64,000 nt of DNA, taken from assembly GCA_016617855.1 (NCBI GenBank), contig JAECUM010012978.1, forward strand, positions 1 through 64,000, read 5' to 3'. A program made the translations under genes and the position numbers. Shown one piece after another: positions 9,456 to 22,450 of this stretch (within the stretch, counting starts at the first letter, position 1; every line of letters starts with the position of its first letter). The DNA comes from Megalonaias nervosa. Lineage: Eukaryota; Mollusca; Bivalvia; Unionida; Unionidae. Below the pieces are notes generated by a model that made no database searches, had not been told where the DNA came from, and was given only the letters and a program-made list of their open reading frames with translations.

Positions 9456-12400
9456 ATTGAATTTAAAATTGTAGAGGCTATAATTTATAAAAATTTAAGT
9501 AACAAAGTTAAATAATCACAGCAACAACTATGCATAAACATGGCTGGTAATGGTGAAAAGTTTTTGTTGATAGACATAGAAAAATAAAATGCTATGTTAA
9601 TGCATTATATATCTTTCATAACTTTTAGAATTTTAAAAGGTGAAAGCATTAAGTTTTCTCTTTGCTGTTTGGCAGTTTTAAAATGCTAACTTAAGAGTTT
9701 TTGCTGAAGATTTTAAAGATTTATCTCTTTGCTGCATATCCAAAAAGTACTAGGTATATACCGTAATGCAACTCCTCAACACTCAGTACTCTGTGGCAAA
9801 TTGGTTACTGGGTTACCTACACCATATGATATCCCACATTGCTTTGTCATTTCCTAGCTGGGATTTGTGTTTAGGAGATGTCTAGTTGCAAATGCCACAG
9901 ATAAAGTTGACTTTTAACATTGTTTTAGCAGTTGTATTTTACTGTGTCAACAAATGTTCTGGCACTAATCTTTGTTGATGGCCTGATCTGGGGAAGATAG
10001 TGGTAGAAACAAATCTGTTTTAAGAGGTAAAAAGTCAGAGAATTACTAAATATCTGTGCATTCTCCAGCGAGTCCAACCTTAAGGATATATATACATTGT
10101 ATAATTGTTAATAGCACAAGAAATTTATTATCAGTGTAGATTAGGTGATTGACAGTCCTAGAGTTCAAAAGGACATGCTGACATAGAATACTTTAACCAG
10201 AAGTAAATTTTAACAGAAGAAATAATATTTACCATAGTGATGAATATCTTCTCTTTTATGGGGGGGGGGGCAACTATATTTATAATGATGGAAAATATGG
10301 TGGATAAAGTTAAGCGAAGTTTTGATTGTCAGACCTTTATTTCACTTACCTTTCATAGAGTTTGTGTATTTTCTGTATTCACAATGAATTGTATGGACTG
10401 GTAGGTTTTGCACAATTCTAATTTTACTCCAGATAGAAATTTATTTAGACATTTAAAATAATCATTTCAATAAAAAATATATATCATTTTTAATGACAGA
10501 AAATTTATGATATCCATAAATCTAAAGAAAGTTGAAGTCAGATGAAAAAGTGAAATTCATAAAATTTGCCATTGCATGGATATATATTGTGATTTTCGTT
10601 CAGAGAACTTTACATATGGAATCATGATGAAAATATGTGCACAGATATGTGGTGGAATTTATTTTACAGCCTTTCACTTGTGGCTAGGGATGGAAAGGGG
10701 TGAGAGTCTTGAGAAGTTTTTTGTTGTTGGCATTAGCAGTAATGAAACTGCAGATCTGATTTATATACCTGGGATAGATCTTCATGTCATATGCTTTTTC
10801 AGTAATTGATGCAGCTGAGCAGTGTTTTTAAAGTACATATAAAACTGTGCAGGTTAATGAGATGGCTTCTGCTTCTAGTGTTTTTTTTATATTGGCACTT
10901 TATTGGATACTTTATAATAGGTCATGCCAATACATCTGTCAGTCTGCGTGTCCAGCCTTCTATCCACCACACTTCTCTTAGTAACCTGAACTCAGTTGAG
11001 GGTCAGTAATCATATTTGATGCTGTAAAAAGATGAATAGATGATGAAAGCTTCAGAACCTTGATGCTCATCTGTGAAGGTGTCGTGGGGTCAGGAGTTTT
11101 ATCATTGGTAATAGGGATACTTGGGCTCCATCTTTACGTTGGTTGAGGGAAGGTTCATCATATGTTCTGTGACATTTCAGGAGGATGTGTTTAAGGCAAT
11201 GGGAAGAGGATGGGTTGGGGGTGGGTTCTGAAAGTAGAGAAGTGGGGGCAGATGTACAGAGGGTGGATATATGCAATGAATTCATTCTCTAGATTTGTTT
11301 CACACAAAAAATTCTTAATTATCATTTAGGTATACATGGTGTTAAGGAAGTCGTTAAATTTGAATTTTGCATGAGTTTCATTGTATATGGGACCCAAAAA
11401 AATGGAAACAATTAAATATTTACAACTCCTGTTAGAATGCATTGCATCGTAGTTACAGATATCTGTGCTTGTTATGAGCAGAATGGATGTATTATAATAA
11501 GTATCTGACCTTTCCTTTCAAATTGTAAGTAGTATAGAATTAAATTTTGCACAGCAAGTACAATCCCATCAGGACACAAAGGAACTTTGTACCTTGTATT
11601 TAAAAATAAATCAGAGTTTAGAGATTTACGTCACTGTAAATAATTGAGATCATGTTTAAACATTGCTAAATAAATGAATCAGTATACCTAGTGTTCCTGG
11701 TTATGAAAGCCAGTCAAACAATAGTGTTGTTACAGTATTTATGCTATGAAATGTTGATGTCCATTCCATGAAGAATCAAAGAAACCTGAAAGAAATTAAG
11801 TTTTTGTTTTAAGTTGCACATTTAGATTGCAGTACTGTAGATAATTATTTTTGTGATGGTCAGAAGTACAGAATCAGTGTTTAAGTGCTTCTTTTTTTAA
11901 ACTGCCAATTTCATGGTCAGCTTTGACTATAACTTTGGTATGTTTTGGTCTGTACTAGAAGAAACATTATTTGTTAAGTATGGCAACAAATAGGTTCAGT
12001 AACGAGTTTACCCATTTTACTTAGGGAAAAAAAAATGTCCCCTCTCAAAACACTTCATTTGATTGATGATCAATTGAATAATTTTATGCATCAAAGCCAA
12101 GAAATTTATGTCACTGAACTGAACAAACACAATTTTCAGAATACTAAATGAAATGAAATATTTAACAGGAAACTTTAATGACAGAAAATTTTTGATCCAG
12201 TTGATAGATTTTATGCATGTGTAAATAAGACTGAATTAGCCATTTATTGGGGACAATCATTTCCTTTGTTGAGAATGATGTAGCAGATTGTATTTTGGCA
12301 TTTTCCATTTTACATATTTTGCTTTATTAGTTCAGGGTGAATTCGTCCATTTATGCTCTGAGAAGTTTATGAAAATGATAAATTGTTTACTTTGTTGATG

Positions 12401-13860
12401 ACTGTTCTTGGGTGTTAATGAAAAGCAATTCAAAAACTTTAAATTGAACTGGAGCACTGTGAATACACATGGTCGCACTGTAGGCCTTGCCAGGCGAGTA
12501 TGAAGGAAAAGGTACTTGGTACAGTAAATTCAAGTGAATGTTAGAGACCGAAATAAAATAACAATGTTTGGACAAGTCCTTTATGGGCTAATACAAGAGA
12601 ATATAAACACCTCATTGAAGGGTTGGTGTTTTAAGCCACAGCAGCACTTTAAGATTTTATCATGTGGTGGCAGGTAGAGTTAATCACTGTGCCCAAGGAC
12701 ATATCTTGGTAGCTGATATAGGTTGATCTGATGGCGGGAACCAGCACCCTTTAGGTCACGAGTCAAACACTTTAATTCATTGTCCCTTAGAAATTCTTTT
12801 CATTTTAACTTGAAATGGGGGTAGGAAATGCCTATTTAGAGGTAACTGCATCCAAACACATCTGTGTTTGAGTTATTTTTGTTTAGCTGGATGATTACGT
12901 GTATAAAAGATGTTTTCAATTGGCTGTTTCACATGTACAGAAGAGTGAAAATTTGACTTTTTTCATATTGGACATACAATTTTTGTGTCCTGGCCCATTT
13001 CTATTCCAAATCTCAAACTTATCCTAATTTTTGCTGTGGTTCATCTGTCATGTTCAGACCAATCTGCTTTAGATCTAAGGCAAAAAAAAGTCTAAAATCC
13101 AGACATAAGCAACTGTTTCAAATTTCAGCCTAAAATACAATTGGGTCTCAAAAACTTTTTTGTTTTGCTGCATTTCTAACATGAGTAGAAAGTCTACCGT
13201 ATTTGATATCATTGTAGAACTAAGCTTTCTCCTTTTTTGTAATACCAGCCACCTTGGTGTATCATAAATGATGTTGATGATACAGAGCGCAGAAGTCGGC
13301 CTAGGGTACTTCCTGATGATGACTATATATACAGTACACGTTGATGAGTTAACCACTAAGCCATAGTACATCTCTAGCTCCTTAATTAATATAAAGGCAG
13401 ATTGATTGTCATCATGCATATCATTTTTTTTAAATATGTTTGCAAATAATACATCTTGAATTTTGTCTGTCAATAAGTATTCAGACACTAAACAGTTATA
13501 TTCTTTTTATGTTGTACAATTCTTCAGTCATGAAAAATAATAATTATTTTGTCATGTCTCAAAACTCACATCCATTACAGTGTGCATTTGCATATTGTAA
13601 ATATTTTGGTCGAGTCTGATTGTCAGCATGATGGGTCATCATTTTGTGTAGTTATGGTCCTTCATCGCCCTATGCACCTGCTTTTGTTTCAGCAGTATAT
13701 TTCTGATTATTATTATTATTATTGATTTTCAGTAAAATTTAGTATGCATTTTCATATTGATCTGGGATCACTCTGTTGGCATTCTTCATCATTGGGTTGA
13801 ATTATTACCCTTGATTGTCCCACCCACCCATTTTTATATGCATGCCATAATGTGGAGCAT
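9456..13860. other. No gene or clear element recognised
   Basis: AT-rich sequence with short open frames of no protein character, including a 137-codon minus-strand frame at 13075-13488 that matches no family I know. There is a run of about ten G at 10260-10270 and a TTA trinucleotide run near 13708-13722. The stretch 10905-11010 resembles the start of tandem-core element 1 but is too diverged to call. Confidence 0.4.
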
Positions 13861-13864
13861 ATTA

Positions 13865-14545
13865 TGTTGCGACTTTGTCTGTCAGTACATCACTCTGTCC
13901 ATCTTTCAGTCTGTCTGTGACCAATTTGATTTCAGCACAGTAGTTGAGTTGTCCACTATCTGCAGTTACCAAACTTTGTCCATGGCTTCCACTTGGGCAA
14001 GGAAGAACCCTGTTGATTTTGGGGTCATAATAAGCTGTCTTCAGAGCCACTGACTGAGTGAAGAAAAATTGTCTCTGCACAATAACTCAAGTTTTCCAAA
14101 ATTTGCAGCTACAAGCCTTTATGGATGGTTTACACTGGGAGTAAGGAAGGACCCTATTGATATCAAGAGCAGAAAGGTCAAAGGTCAGGGTCACATTGAC
14201 TGTAAGAAGTATAGTGGTTTCTGCACAATAACTTGAGGTCTTTATCATCTACAGTTACCAAACCATTTGGATGGCTTGCACTTAGCACAGGAAAGAATTC
14301 TTATTGATGTTGGGGATCAATAGGTCAGAGATCAAGTTTGCTGTGGTTGAAAGAAGAAAACATTGTCTCTGCACAATAACTCATTGTGGATGGCTTAAAT
14401 TGAAGTAAGAAAGAAGCCAATCAGTTTTGGGGTAAAACAGTCAAAGGCCAAGGACACTTTAACTGAAAGAAGGGAAAATGGTTTCTGCACAGTAACATTA
14501 GTTCTACATCACAGACATGGTGGCTTACACTTGGCTTCAGAAAGA
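13865..14545 (+). repeat. Tandem-core element 1, second copy
   Basis: About five diverged units of the family at 5.9-6.8 kb: TCTCTGCACAATAACTC, CTACAGTTACCAAACTTTG, ATGGCTT(C/G)CACTTGGG, TTGATTTTGGGGTCA and AGGTCAAAGGTCAGGGTCAC, with unit starts about 145 bp apart (near 14072, 14217, 14365 and 14480). The hairpin terminus of the first copy is not seen here. Confidence 0.55.
14175..14193 (+). promoter_or_regulatory. Nuclear-receptor half-site cluster (DR1-like) inside a repeat
   Basis: AGGTCA (14175-14180), one spacer base, AGGTCA (14182-14187) and directly after it GGGTCA. This is a perfect DR1 arrangement for RXR/HNF4/COUP-type receptors plus an adjoining half-site. It is part of the repeat unit consensus, so function is only a possibility. 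Confidence 0.25.
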
Positions 14546-14710
14546 ATTTTACTAGTACCTTATTTTACCAGGAGACTTAGAATATACAAAAATAATATTG
14601 ATTTGGAAGTTCACATTTTAATGTTAGGCCAAAAAAAAAAAAAAGATTATGGTTCTGGTAACCTGGCATATCCTATTTTAATTGCCCTGACCCATGACAA
14701 TTTATCTTGT

Positions 14711-14766
14711 GTACACACACAGACACACAGACACACACACACACATACACACATACACACACACAT
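14711..14766. repeat. (AC)n microsatellite
   Basis: Imperfect ACACAC run with AGAC and ATAC interruptions. The short frames crossing it on both strands are artefacts of the repeat. Confidence 0.85.
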
Positions 14767-14999
14767 TTTTGCAATGGAACCAATAACTTGAATGTGCAAA
14801 CTGACATGAACTGCATGCAACATGAATTGGACAAAAAGGGTAATAAAAGAACAGATTTTTACTGACGTTCCTGTCCCATTGTTTTTTACACAATCTTGCT
14901 GGAACCATACATTTCTTATTTTGGCCTTTACTCGTGTTGACATTTGTTACAGATAAAAGGCTGGAATTTGAAGTCCATGTTGATTTAGTTGAAATTTTC

Positions 15000-17230
15000 A
15001 CTCTGCAACTAAAATATTTGTTGCTTGTTCAGAATTGTAAATACACTACAAAGTAAGAAATTCACATTTCTTGGGCACTTTTCTGAAGCTTACCATTGTG
15101 AGGGTTATTTTGTGCAGTGAATGCTTTGCCTTTATTTTCGGTGCATACATACATTTCATTTGAGAGCATCGACTATGGAGGAATAGTTGTTACAATTTGA
15201 CCATTTCAGATTTTGTTAGTGTAGATATGTGCTACAAGTATGGTACATGTGACAAGGAATGAAAATTGTGAAGTTAAATTGAATAGAGGGTTCATTCATT
15301 TGAATAGACCTTTATAATATTTACCTGCCCATGACCACGATCTGGCACTACAGGCATCTGCCATTAAGGAGCTGATTACAGGTGCTGGTTACTAGTATGT
15401 ACGTGCCAGACTTTAGAAAACGAATAATGAAAAGAGGCGACACAGAAAATGCTTCTGTATTCATTTATTATTTTGAATAAACTTCATATCTGCACAAAGC
15501 TTTGAATTTGTATTCTCAAAAACCAAAGTAAATATTTAAATAAGAATTTAAGTAAACAAATAGTGACACTTAAATCATGTCATTTACATTTACTAGTTTT
15601 CATTGTTTGTATTTCAGAAAAGTCATTGTGCATGAAAATGTAGCAGTAGCCCAACTCTCCCACTAATTTAAATGACACATGGACATAGATTTTTTTCAAA
15701 TTTTAACTTGCAAAGGAATTCTGAAATTAGACATGTATGAAAACAAGACCAGATGACCAAGTCATGTGGAAAATCACACAGTTGAAGTACTTGAAGGATT
15801 CATTCTTTACCTCTTGATACATTGTCACGAATTAGAAAAATGTATGTTTCTGGAATTATGATTATTTTCCATGTTTTCTTTGCAAATGAAAAACAAATGC
15901 ACATACACTCTACAGTTTCGTATTTTGCATAGGGTTAGAATTTTAAAGAAAAAGAATTTCCCTGGGTTTCCTCACTGGTTAAACTGGTTATTTAAAAAGG
16001 ACCTTGTATATCTTAGGCATTGTTCAAAGAACCTTTAATTCCCTTTATTTTGGTGTATGAATGATGGGTGTAATATGGGTTATAGAGTATACAGCTTGGC
16101 CTTACTCCAGATGTGCACCTTTCAAAAAAGTGCTAGCTCCACTTGGTCATTTTCACTTCCTGAACTTCAGAGGTAAATTGTGAAAAAAGAACCAATAACT
16201 TTTTTTTACTTTTTATATATTTGGTAATTCATTAATTACACTTTCAGAAGCTAGTATTGTCTAGTCTGGCAAAATTCATTTTTCCCTATTTTAATAGCTG
16301 CCAAGGATAATGTACTTTAGACAAATTCGGGCTGATTTTTGGAGCACAAGGGAGCAGTCATTTTAGTTAGCAGTGTGCTAAGATCATTTACAATTTCCAA
16401 AAGTACAATATCCAAAGAAATGTCAGCCACATTCCATGAGTAGCATGGTATGCCAACATTCTCTCCACTGTGCATGTTTTAAATGCAGACAACTTCACCT
16501 TACATACGTCACTCTCTCAAAAGTACATAATAGCTGGTGAGCGCCCCCAGAACCTTTGAACGATTCTTTGAAATAAACTCTTATACCAGTAAATTATGTG
16601 AACAAATTAAATTTTGTTGATGTCAGCTACTATAAATATATCTTAATAGCTATGCTTACTAATTTTTCATTTTATATTTATAAAAATGTTGGGGTTGCAA
16701 GTATTGTCATCTACAGTTCCTTTTTTTCCTGTTTATTTTCACTCATGATGAAAGTGAAAATATTTATTTTTTCTGCAGTGAAATAATTCTTACAATGTCA
16801 AAAAAATACTGTGAATAAATTTGAAAGTTTCAAGAGGCAAATTTGGCATACCTTTTTAAGCTCTCAGATCATTTAAAAATTTGACATCCACCAATGCGCG
16901 GAATATTGCTTGTTTTCATGTGTTAATTATGTAATTATTTGTTTAAATCATTTTTTATTTATTTGATTAATTTTTGTCATTATTTATGTATTTATGTATG
17001 TGGTTATGTGATCTATTCTATCTTTTCAACAAACACTAGCATACATCATGAAGAATTTTAACATCTAGACATTTTGTATTTGATTTTGTTGCATTTAATG
17101 GTTACAATTTATTTGGAAAGGTTTATGTTCCTAGATTTTTGTGCAGTGAAGATTGATATTTTTCTGCATTTACCTTTAGTTGGTATCATACATCTATTGT
17201 TGTGCCTAGGCCATGTAAAATACTACAACT
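15000..17230. other. No gene or element recognised
   Basis: AT-rich intergenic or upstream sequence. No exon with convincing codon usage, splice sites or homology could be seen. Confidence 0.4.
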
Positions 17231-17232
17231 GT

Positions 17233-17434
17233 ATATACTTGCTTTTAAGTCGAATTAAACTGCAAACAACAAAGATGCAGATCTGCCATAGCATAATGCA
17301 CCTGCAGATCAGGGTCTGTGTTGTTTGTTCTACTGATTACTCCTAACAAATTGCACAGACCCAGATCTGCTGGTACATTATGCAGATCTGGGTCTGTGCA
17401 GTTTGCATTTGGACTTGTCTTATAATCAAGTATA
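17233..17434. mobile_element. Foldback MITE family P, copy 2 (most complete)
   Basis: About 200 bp with imperfect terminal inverted repeats: TATACTTGCTTTTAAGTCGA on the left and TATACTTGATTATAAGACAA as the reverse complement of the right end. The interior is itself made of inverted pieces of the type CAGATC(T)GGGTCTGTG and CACAGACCCAGATCTG, so the whole element can fold into a cruciform. Related copies lie at 1.5, 32.6 and 56.2 kb. Confidence 0.65.
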
Positions 17435-17595
17435 GATGGTACATACTCCATATTTTACATGCTGTTTTCACAAGCGCTTGAAAGAATTAGTGAATGAAAT
17501 AATACACAAACAAAAGTGAAGATATGACAATTATGACTTACTTAGCTTGCTTTGATGAGAAAAAAAATTTCTGTAATAAAAGAATTTTTGGTAAC

Positions 17596-19145
17596 TACAC
17601 CACTCCATCGATAACTCGCGCCCTGATAATAACGCAGGGTCAGGCGTGGATCCCAATTTTTAAGCCAGAAAATACCAAAAAATTGATCCCTATTGGTTGA
17701 ACTTGAAGAAAATCCCGATCGCAATTGGTAACGGAAACTTGATATATCACTCGTTTTATCATTGAAAACGGTAGATAGGACCTGGAAATTTAATCAACAT
17801 TATGAAATAACGACTTTTAATAAGAAGTCATATAATTTGTTACATTTTCTTTTCAAACAACATTCTTAGTAAACCGCAATTAACAGTATTCAAGGACATT
17901 TCGATCAATGAAAATGTCACTTATGCCAGGCGGAGACAGTACTTCGGTAAATAAATACCAATTAAATAAAAAGTTTTATCAATTGAAATTTTGTGTTCTA
18001 GTTCTATCTTTTAGTTCCTTATAAGTGTAATCATCACAAATGCAATGCGTCCTCTTGTAATTAAATGTAAAATGTGTCAATCTACTGTAACAGCTATGTC
18101 CGCGAGCATTTTGCTGAGAACCTAATTAAGTGCCCACCGTGTTTTGATATCGGACTAGCGGAAGCATCTGTTGTATTGTTGCACTTAATAAAAAGAGGGC
18201 CTCCTTTTCTATTATCATGGTAATTACGTCTTCTGAATCAAGTAAAGCAGGTGGAATTGGAAAAAAAGTCAAAAGGCATACAAATCCTACAAGCTTAAGA
18301 ACCAGCGGCACTGGTCGTATGTCGAGTAACTCATTTCATTTGATCAATCGAACACTGTGATACATTTTATTGTGTACATATCTAATTAAACTACCTTCAA
18401 AATTACTTAATCATAAATGTGATCAAAGATAGCAAGGCAACCAAGTGAAATGAGTACTTCGTAAAATAATGAGCTTTGTTTCACAGATACGGACCATTGT
18501 GGGAAAACGAGTTTCAGAGATTTCTTGAATTCGCAAGTAGAGATATCCTCAAGCATGATAAGAAGTTTCACTATTACTTTTGCAATGAAATCATGGCATG
18601 AATATTTTACTAATTGATAAATACAAAAATTGAGTTTCGACGTAGACAATTGTCTGACGAAATAAATGTTAGTGTTTTTGATAAAAAAAGGAATCTTGTT
18701 TCGTAGTGTATCAACAGTTGGTGTGGTTCCCTGCTACATAGACTCCTAGTTTCGAAATATTATTATACAACACTCCGGGAACCAGACTAATCAACAAAAC
18801 AAAAAGCCGTGACGTAATACACGAATGTTTTTGCATACCATGTTTGGTTGTTGAAACCAGTTGCAATCATGTTATCGATCTTCAGATGTTGGACATTTTG
18901 AAAATAAATGTGATCTATAGATAATAGCAAACAATTTCATCAGAAAAACGCTTTACTGACGATTTTTCTCAGCTCGATTATAAAACAAGGATTCAGCCAT
19001 TAAACAGCCCAATCCCCCCAACCCCATGGTTTTTTGGATGTCTAGCAGGGTTTTTTGGAGGTCCCTCGGTAACTCACGCCCTTGCTTATAGTGTGGTCTG
19101 TGTTTTTGGACCCTGATGTGCGCAAGCTATCGAGGGAGAGGTGTA
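17596..19145. mobile_element. 1.55-kb terminal-inverted-repeat DNA element
   Basis: The left end TACACCACTCCATCGATAAC, continuing CTCGCGC, pairs with the right end, whose reverse complement begins TACACCTCTCCCTCGATAGC and continues TTGCGC. Over about 26 bases some 22 agree. If TA is the duplicated target, the element begins CACC and ends GGTG. The interior has visibly more CpG than the flanks, suggesting a younger insertion or different mutational history. Its open frames (up to 80 codons) show no transposase motif, so it is probably non-autonomous. The superfamily is undecided. Confidence 0.6.
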
Positions 19146-21310
19146 TTTGATTTTTTTCCAAATGTAAACAATTTGATGAAATTGTTCAATAATTCTGAAT
19201 TTAAAACTTTTATATAAATAGTAAAGGAAAAGAAAATTGTGTTATAAATTGATGTCTCAGCACAACAGAAAAAAAAAATGAGTTCATCAGATAAAGTTAT
19301 ATTTGAAAAATTGATGATAATCAACAACTTCCGTTATAAATAAGTCTTACTAAATGTCTTATATCTTATAATTTCTGGTATGATCCTAGTTCTTTTTCTG
19401 GATGTTCTAAAACTTGATCCTTACAACTGAATGTGCATCATGTCCTTTTTCAAATTACATGTATAAATGATTCGTGGAGATTCTCATATTAATAGTTCAT
19501 ATAAGCGAAATGAAATTTTGAATTCTGTATGTAAAATTTACTAAAATCTGGCTGGCTAATTCTGCAAGACATTAATAGCAGTTAATGACTTACTGCAATT
19601 ACATGTATGTGCTTTAAAATATTGATATAGTTCTAGATTTATATTTTGCTGCATTATTTCATTTGCAATATGTAATACTGAGTCTTTATGCGCATCTTGG
19701 CTTTTATATACACAGAGTGGCATACCAAATTGCTTAGGGTGACTTACGAACTAAGCACTTGATGTCAAAGGAAACTTTTTGGTCTTTTTTTTTTATCTGA
19801 TTCTGCTGTTGCTATGAAGTCTCTTGATGGTACTCAGTCATTGTAAATTCTTTGAAAATCTGATTTTAAGCAAAGCAATGTTACATTTTGTAACTTTCCT
19901 AGACAAAAGACAAGAATTACGTTACTATGACTGCCAATTTTGTTCCATAAATGTTGCGCAAGATTCACATATGTTAATTAGAAGTAATTAAATTATACAC
20001 AATCCTTAGTCGGAAATGCAGTATTTCAGTTTAATTAGATGCATGTGAGTGCTGTCCTCTTAAAATAACAATACACAAGATTATCTCTAAATAGTAATCA
20101 AATTTTATGAGTGTCATTTCATCAGTATCATTTAATTTGCACACAGGTTGGTCAGAAATAAATTTTTTATTGTAGTGCAAAAAGACCAAATGTCAAAGTT
20201 AAGGCTACTTTCAGGCATGTCAGTAGGATGAATTGGTTATAGAATTTCGGTTATGTTTATTAACATTACAGCTGTTATGCACAACAACATAACATGGACA
20301 AATACTTTTGGTCCATAAATCTTACACAAGAACTGGTTTCAATGTCAGTCATAAACGACCATTTTGAGAGGGCAGAGAAAATACTGGTTTTCCTCACTGT
20401 AATAGTGGAAGTGGACAGACACTGATGGTTTGTCTGTAAATTCATAAATTTGTCAAATGCTGAATATATACAAGTATTAAATTTTCCTTATTCAAACGCA
20501 GTGACTCTGCAATACACATCTTACTATTAAATTTACGGAAAGTATTATGACAGGGAATGATGTCCCATTTTGATCTGTCTGGAATGTAATGTTTTTGGAA
20601 ATGGCAGAGGAAATTAATAATCAGCAAACACATTTTATGTGAAAACTCTTTAGTATCACAGTACTACATGAATATATATATATATATAATAAGTAATATT
20701 TTATGAGCAATTAAAGTCTGAAATGCTTTTCACAGCCTCTTTTCAACAAACACTAGTATCTGACAGTAGACTGTACTCACAGTTTTCAACAAAAAAATGG
20801 TTCAATGTTGCATGTATCCATATACAATTTACATGGTGGGAAACACCTCTCCTTTTCAGAATTTGGTTTCTTAAGGGACCTCGTAGGATACCATGTTGTA
20901 TCCCACTCATTAGGGGTAAGGGTTCTCCCCTCTTATTTTCCAAATACAATTGGTTATGGATAAATCTTGTGTGTTATAATGCAACATAGGTCCTACATCA
21001 ATTAATAGGAATTCGCAATTCCTTTAATTAATTCAGTTGGATTTTTTTCTATTTCAGCATTTTATTTTAACAAGATTGACGTGACTTGCACATTGTTAAT
21101 GTGTGTGTCTGCATTGCTCCTATAGAACAATAAAGGTTTAACAAATGGAATACATCTTTCTTATTTAAAGAAAAGACCAGAAATTCCTGATGAGTGAATC
21201 ATTGTTTGCTTTGTACAAATACACTGGGTTGTATATAGCATGCATTACACATAAGCAGGTGAATTTCACCTGTGAAATAATACATATTGTCATTATTATT
21301 GTTCTCTTTC
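19146..21310. other. No gene recognised
   Basis: AT-rich sequence with a short TA run near 20676-20690. Overlapping short frames on both strands near 20723-20989 come from a locally GC-richer stretch and show no family resemblance. Confidence 0.4.
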
Positions 21311-21319
21311 TGACAACTT

Positions 21320-22450
21320 TTGCCAGGGCAGTCTGGGGGGAGGTGTGACCACAAGAAGGGCTATCAGGACACTCACCTAGACTGCCTCACATGTTCAAAG
21401 TGCACCTGTAAGATTCATTGCACTTCTTGCGTAACAGGGACATCTAAGATATCTAGCCAAGGCATTTCGGGTATCTAGCCAGTTCCAAATGTAAATGTCA
21501 ATCATCCTCATCGTTGGAATTTTCTGGGTTTCTTCTTAGAACCCCAAGAGGTCCACTTAAAGAAGGCTAGTACTTCAGCTTGGAAGAACACTTTTGGGTC
21601 CAAGGAGCTTATTGGATCAGTCTCTTTGAATACGAGTAATGAACATTCTTGGAGTAGACTGCTGAACCCCACCCCACCCTGACAAAGAGATGTTTGACAG
21701 CCCTTACTTTCAGGGCTGTGTGTTGTTTTCTCCTGAGAGGGAGGTGGTGCACTGCTCTCCTCATATCCATGACAGCATGTTGCACCCTCCAATTAAAGAG
21801 GTGGTATGTCACACACCTCATGCCCATGGTAGCATGTTACTCCCACCTATTAGGTGGTGCACTGCATACCTCATGCCCATGGCAGCATGTTGCTACCTTT
21901 TGTTAAAGAGGTGGTGCACCTCATATCCAAAATGTATTGCACTTCCAATTAGGTTCCCATGGTAGTGTTTTTCGCCCTACCTCATGCCCATGACAACACG
22001 TTGCTCCCTCCCACTAGGAAGGTGGTGCACCACAGATCTTATCATCCAGGCAAGCATGTTGCTCAGAAGGTTGTGGACCAACAATGGAACAGATTCTGAT
22101 TGAGGGACTGAGCCAGAACATTGTGGATTAGCCAGCTGTGAATTACTGGAGTATCAAGGTTCGGAGTAATCTGATGTAAGACACTACTACTCCAATGACA
22201 TGTGTAAATACTCTGCATGTGGAAGCAATTCTGAATGGCATCATCCTGAATTGGATGTGCAGATAGGCATCTTCAGTGTTGACTTGTGCCTGAAACCATC
22301 TGGCAGACAGTCCAAGAAGATCCTTTCCATTTTGGAAAAGATTTTAGAGGTGCAGCCTCAGCCAGAGGATTTGTTTCACCCTCATTCCTCCATGATTGAG
22401 GAAATATCTCTGAGTTTCTCTGCATTCCAAAGTCAAGGTCATAGCTCAAT
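21320..22450 (+). pseudogene. Possible gag-like fragment of a DIRS/YR retroelement
   Basis: Around 21325-21440 one frame reads GGRCDHKKGYQDTHLDCLTC, then SKCTCKIHCTSC. The spacing D-x-H-x-x-C-x-x-C...C-x5-C-x-x-C recalls the short Cys/His region of gag-like ORFs in animal DIRS-type elements. Downstream frames (such as the 85-codon one at 22200-22457) are open only in pieces. A tandem repeat occupies 21742-22035. The resemblance rests on a short motif, so the call is tentative. Confidence 0.35.
21742..22035 (+). repeat. Minisatellite with units of about 55-60 bp
   Basis: Five diverged units with GGTGGTGCACTGC, ACCTCATGCCCATGGCAGCA and TGTTGCTCCC landmarks; GGTGGT begins near 21742, 21800, 21853, 21910 and 22021. 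The His/Pro/Cys-rich open frames crossing it are a product of the repeat. Confidence 0.6.

Noticed and set aside
13075..13488. 137-codon minus-strand frame
   Set aside because: Longest frame outside the GLIS gene on that strand, but its composition follows local AT bias, there are no splice or family signals, and chance frames of this size are expected in 64 kb.
14531..14943. Thr/His-rich and Cys/Val-rich frames
   Set aside because: They read through an (AC)n microsatellite on both strands.
21508..21965. Overlapping frames of 70-94 codons on both strands
   Set aside because: They coincide with a 55-60-bp minisatellite and change frame with it.
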